This document shows positions 54,601 to 60,600 of a stretch of 64,000 bases of DNA, piece after piece. Source of the stretch: Onchidella celtica (taxonomy: Eukaryota; Mollusca; Gastropoda; Systellommatophora; Onchidiidae); NCBI GenBank assembly GCA_963931925.1, contig OZ007579.1:37865566-37929565 (forward strand). Direction: 5' to 3'. The notes under the pieces are model-generated. The model saw nothing but the letters and a program-made list of their open reading frames with translations. It made no database searches and was not told the DNA's origin. How positions within the stretch are numbered: position 1 is the first letter of the stretch; each line of letters begins with the position of its first letter. The position numbers were made by a program, and so were the translations under genes.

Positions 54601-57600
54601 GAAATAAAATGTTTTCAGGTTTCAAGCTTAAAAAGACAATGGTGACAATCTTCCATTACATAACACACAGCCAACACTGTACAACAAGGGGAATTTCAAG
54701 AACAGTTCAAAATATATAACAAGAATTCCTGACTGACTGGTATAACATAGGACTGGACTTACTCCACCATGGAATATAAAATAATGATAGAAACTTTTTC
54801 TCAACTGACCTAATCGTGACCTTGTCCCTGAACCTCTGTTCCTCAGTGACGAGTACCCAAACACATCCTCATTAAACATGGCATCAGCATCGATGATGAC
54901 TGACGGGTGCTCATGCACTCCAGAGTCTAACAAGGAGATGAGATCATCAGGCACATAGGAATCTTGGCTGTCGTCGTCATCTCCTTCTCCCTCATCATCA
55001 CGACTAAGCAAATTGTTCACAGCCATATTCACATCTAGATTCTGGAAGAATAGTTGATATAGTATACACATACAGGTTTCAGATGCACTATGTGAGGAAA
55101 TTTGCAGGCATTTCAGAAAATCGACTATTCAGTTTCAACATCAAGGGTTGACAAAACTGACCACCTAGCATTAACTCACCGACATCCTGGATTGGTGGCT
55201 CAAATTATTCCCTGGGCACCGAGAAAAAGCATATATCCATTTTATTTGTGTATGAAATTGATTCATCTTTGGGGGATGTCTTTAAAACTGCATGTAGATT
55301 TAATATTTTGCATTAATTGCATAATGTCAATTTATTTCTCTTTATTCTCATTGAAGATACAGAAGTAATTCTTTATTCGAGAATCCACAGTTTCGCATTT
55401 TTCTTTACACAGCATCTACCTCTGACAGTTATTAAAAACCATTTTGTTTTTTTGAAACAACCATTTAAGATACAATTCCTCCCTGAATGAATTTAATATT
55501 AGTAATAATATATGAACAACAGCAAACATAATTTCCAGATTCAAAATCTTAACACCTTGACAGTCAAGTGCTAAACTTGAGACAAGCACTTAAATTTGTT
55601 TTAATTTACTGAAAGATTAATTTACTAAACAGTTGAATGATCACATCTGTTCATGCACTCAATCAAGATAAAAAAAAAAAAAATCACAATAAATCTTATA
55701 TTATGACTAACAACTGAAGATCAACATCCACTTTTAGTATCATGTCCTACCGTTCTCTGAAGTTCTCGAATGATTAAATTTCTGGACTTCCCTTGCAACA
55801 CCACTTGGCACTGCAATGTAAAATATACAACATCGCTCAGGTTCAAATTCATCATGTTGACAGCATGAAAGAAAATTTCTCAATCGCCACTGATTGTTCA
55901 AAATAAACCATTTTGCATTATGTTCAACATGAAAAGAATATATTTCCACCCCCATCCAGCCATTTCTGAAATAGGGATCCAACAGGGCCTGCACTTTCCA
56001 GCACGTCCAGAGAAAGTAGATAGGAATATATGAATTAACTTATCTGTATCTCTAAGGAAGAAATATATAAGTGTAAAAAATATATTTCCTCATAATGATT
56101 TTAAAATTCAAAGAATTCATTCTAAAAGAGATGTTTTCGCAGTTGTCACTCAGAACATTCTCATTCTTTCCTTCTGCACCTCCACTAATTATGACTCGGG
56201 GTCCTTGAGGTGATAAAATGTGTCAGGACTTTCTCCATAAATGACTGTCCTGCACAACAGGCAACTTGTTCTACCGACCTGACTTATCAACTCCTCAGGT
56301 ACCACTGAGGCTGGCACAAGTGGGCGTCCTCCAACAATGACCCCCGATCTGCGGCCACCTCTGCTCACATGCACAGCTCGCTGCATGCGGCTAAAACCAC
56401 CTGGTTGGTTGTTGTTGGCACTTCCACTAGCACTACCACTACCTCCTGTTGCACCACCACTGGCAGCGGAGCCACCTCGTGTGGCAGATGTGGGATTGGA
56501 AGTAACTGTTGACCATCGCCTGTTGGAGAAATGGAGAAATTTTCTAAGGGTTTTTAATGGCATTATCACTGATGTCCTAACTAAACTTGCATGGAAAAAC
56601 CTGAATGATAAATATCTATTGTTTCCAACTTGCTTTAACTCAGTGATCCACAATTTCAAAATTAAGGAAAAACAAACTTTTCCCATACTTTTGAATATGA
56701 AAAAGCAGCAAGTTTGTGCAAATTCATCAACCCCAAATGTTTTTTTCATTGATGAATCCACTGCCTTACTCAGTTTACAATACTCTTACCACGAAGCAGA
56801 GATGTTTCCACTCAACAAGAAAATGAACAAGATTTTTACTGAGGGTACAAAATTTTAAAACTTATAACATATATAACATATTTGTCGATGAATGCAGAAT
56901 TTCGTTTGCATGCCCATAACAACACAAGAAAATCAAAACTATAAATGTACTTATAGTTCAGAATTTGTGCAGAATAAAAAAACAATTCAATTTCAGGAAA
57001 CCCTAATATGATGGTGGTGTGTTGTTCCTACCACCCAACCTGAGTTTCTTACACGACCCTTCTGCATTTCCAGTAAAAAGCATGCTAAATTTGTAAATTG
57101 ATAACTCAAATTTAAAAAATGCATACAAACAAAATGGTTTAGCATAAATGGATTGATGAGCTGTAATAAAGGCCAATGGACAAATGAAAATAAACCTGAT
57201 ATCTCATATACGAGTAGTAAGCTTGGGAGGCAATGAAAAATGACAAAATCTTCACTGACCTCAAATAAGTTTGTAACATTGTAAAATTAACTTCCACCCT
57301 GAGACTAGGCAAGGCAAACAGTACTGAAATCTTACGACTAAAGTCACCATAATTTTAAAGAGTTTTCATAAGCAACTGCATCTGACCACATAAAATCACT
57401 TCTGTTGTTTCATGAGGTCACAGAACCAACTATTGTATTACATTGCAATTCAAATCCTGAATACCAAACAAAAAACAAAAAACACCGACTTCATCAAAGT
57501 TATATAAAATATAGTAGATAAAAAGAATGTCCCATGGAGGGTCAAGTGGGGACAAACCTGCATGCACTAAAAATAAAAACAGAAGCAGGCAAACTTTCAC

Positions 57601-60600
57601 CATCAACATAATCTTACAAAGACAAACAGAGAAAGTGCTGGTTAAATGTCAATTCAGTAGCAAAAAACTGTTGAACACTACAACTGTCAATCTCTGATGG
57701 CCATCCTTCCTCAAAAAAACTTGCACAGCTCGAAATCTATGTAGCATCTCCAATCATCAAAATACTATCAGCATTACTAGAAGAGATACCTGACATTAAC
57801 GGAGATGAAGCTGATTCTCCCCCCCCCCCCCCTCCCCAAATTTAACTCCATCTTGTGAACCAACACCTGTGCACCACCATCTCATTCTGCATGTTCCACC
57901 CCATCCCCTCTTGCCTGTATCAACTATCTATCATGTAGCTGATGAAAAGAAGTACACATAGGCCCAGCATTAACAGCTCACAACTATGTGTACAAGGGCA
58001 TGTCCACTCAGTGTAGGCCTCTCCCAATTCAAAACAACTGCAGGTAATGATGACCACATGGGTCTTTGAGAGAAAAGGAAATCAGTGACACAAAGCAGAC
58101 CAAAAAAAAAAAAATTCTTCTCCAGTTCAAATCTCTTAATGCCAACCTGAGCTGATTGGGATTATACATAAATAAGGTAAAACAAAAGTGACAGTCACAC
58201 AAAATAAAAGAGTCTCCACACCAACACAAACGTAATTACTTGGAGAGACTGCCATCGCCTATCCATAATTCAATGAAAAGTGACTTCCCAGTACAAAACA
58301 AGAATCATGTCATGCTTATTGTTCAGATGTGAATGAAAGTGAAATTTTTTTTTACCCGGTGGCCGTTGACTGAGCAGCGGCTGACCCAAGGGCATCAGAT
58401 ACCAGCACGATTGGACTTTCCATCACAACCGTGCCACTGCGTGCAGTGGTAGAGGAGCGCTCAAGTTTTTCCAGCTTACTCGGCTTCCTATTTGACAAGG
58501 TCCAAGGCAAATGAAGACTGGTAAGCATCAGAAAACTTTTGCACATTTCAGTACAAACTGGTTAATGAACACTTACAAACACCAAGACATGACATATTGG
58601 CATCAAAATCAAGTGATAAAAAGAAGATACCGAGATAAGAAAAGATAAATCCAGATTCCAGTTAAGACTGTTTTTTTAACCAACTATTTATGGCATTTAG
58701 CTACTATACAGTCATTTTGTATATAACTGTTTGTAAAATCGAACTTATCAAACTTGCTTCACACATCCAAGATATGAAAATCTGTGACTGTCAAGCCACC
58801 TTTTTTTTTTCATATTTCCTACATGTTCAGGTTTGAAATCTTCTGGACATAAAGGTGAATCATAACATAACACATGGCCAGGCATCAACTACGGTAACAT
58901 CCATGTCTGGGTGAAAGCCACCATCTTCTTAGCTCAGAACGGCATGCCACACACAGGTGTCAGATTAGCATTAGTGATATAAGCTGCCTGACCTCACCAC
59001 TGTTATTTCAACTATCAATGCTCTTGAGGAATGGAAGCAAAATGGCAGCTTTTGTACGGATTCATGAGTGTCACTGCCAGTATACAACAGAGTGGCATGT
59101 TTTTAGGATTTAGGAGAAGCAAATGCCAAATGTATCAGTAGTAATGTCTCCATAAGAAGACCAATGGTAAACCAACCGATATCCTTTCACAATATGGTCT
59201 CAAAATATGCCGTCCATCACAGAATTGCAGATTATCTTTGATGCATTGATTATATATCTGCCCACAATTAAATCACCTGACAGTCACCCTCCTGTTGCAC
59301 ATTCCCATTCATAAGGCAATATTTGTCTGTTTTGAAACAAGGTGATGGACTGTTGAATTGAAATAACTCCAAACTTACGGTTTTGTGTCTGATTTGCTGA
59401 GATCCAGTTTGTCTGTTGCAACATGGTATGGAACTCTGCACACTCGTCCATCCTGTAGCAATCAGAGAATTAAAAAAAGAGCCCAAAATAATTTTAAAAT
59501 AATCAGAAAAAATTTACAAGGTGCCAGTAAAATAAGCAAAAATATCACTATTATTATTGCCAGCTTCTTCAGCAAAACATTTCAAAAATTCATGTAATAC
59601 ATGTCTCAGCCAGTGTAACGGACATCACTCGAACAGATTCATGTAAACTACCTAGAACTTTCTTGAAGAAATGTGTGCTTTTAGCTCTGATACTTATTAA
59701 TAACTTATGACACAATGTTTCATCTGCAAGTATACATTAGTCTGTTAGATATCATGCACTTTGATCTTTTATTCCTTTGGACGGAAGGACTTCCGAATGC
59801 GTTCCATACATGCTAAAGAGGGTTTATTTTGAGGGGTTTAAATAAAAAAAGGGGCTAGGTATTTTTGGGGGGTTTTTCTAAAGAAAGACAAAGAATTAAT
59901 TCATGGCATGCTTCGCTTTCTCTATCTCTCTCCCTTCTCTATCTTACTTCCATCTCATCTCAAATTCTCTGCGTAAGAATCATCTGAAAGTGAACACATA
60001 CATGTATAATTATTATAAATCTTATCATGACAATACTCGGATCCGCACCCACACTCTTTCGCTCCTAAATCACAAGTCTTAACCATTTCGCCACGCAGGT
60101 GAGTTAACAGCTTGACGGTAGTCATCTACAAATACTCACATACTGTGTCACGAGTAGGTGAGCTGGGACCAGTAGTTACGGGGGAAGGGGGTAGAGTCAA
60201 GTTAACCCACGGCCCACGGGTAATGAAAAGCGTGCATGTTGTGAGTGGGGGGGTCTGCATGAGGCGAGAGCGCTGTACTACTATCACTGCAAGTTAGAAG
60301 GTCCTAGGGGACGGACGTGAGTGAGAACAGTCGGGAGATTGTGACAGTGTTTTCCAGTGATGACTGGTAGGTGGAACGATGATTGATAATTATGATTGAT
60401 GTATTATATTCGTCTACGACCATGATGTAAATAAGTATATGTGAGGAATGTGGAAGTCCTTGATACTGTATATAGCAATGTGCGCCATGAGCGATAGATG
60501 GAAGTTAGCTTCATGGATTTGTAGCGAGAGTGAGTAGGGTGTAATACGGTATTTGTATTTGTATTTGTATTTGTATAACTCTTTAATCCCATTTGGGAAA

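Noticed and set aside
57819-57832. Poly-C and poly-G runs (also near 32520, 60687, 63731, 63901) as regulatory G-quadruplexes
   Set aside because: Homopolymers in introns or flanks with uncertain length; no further sequence evidence of function.
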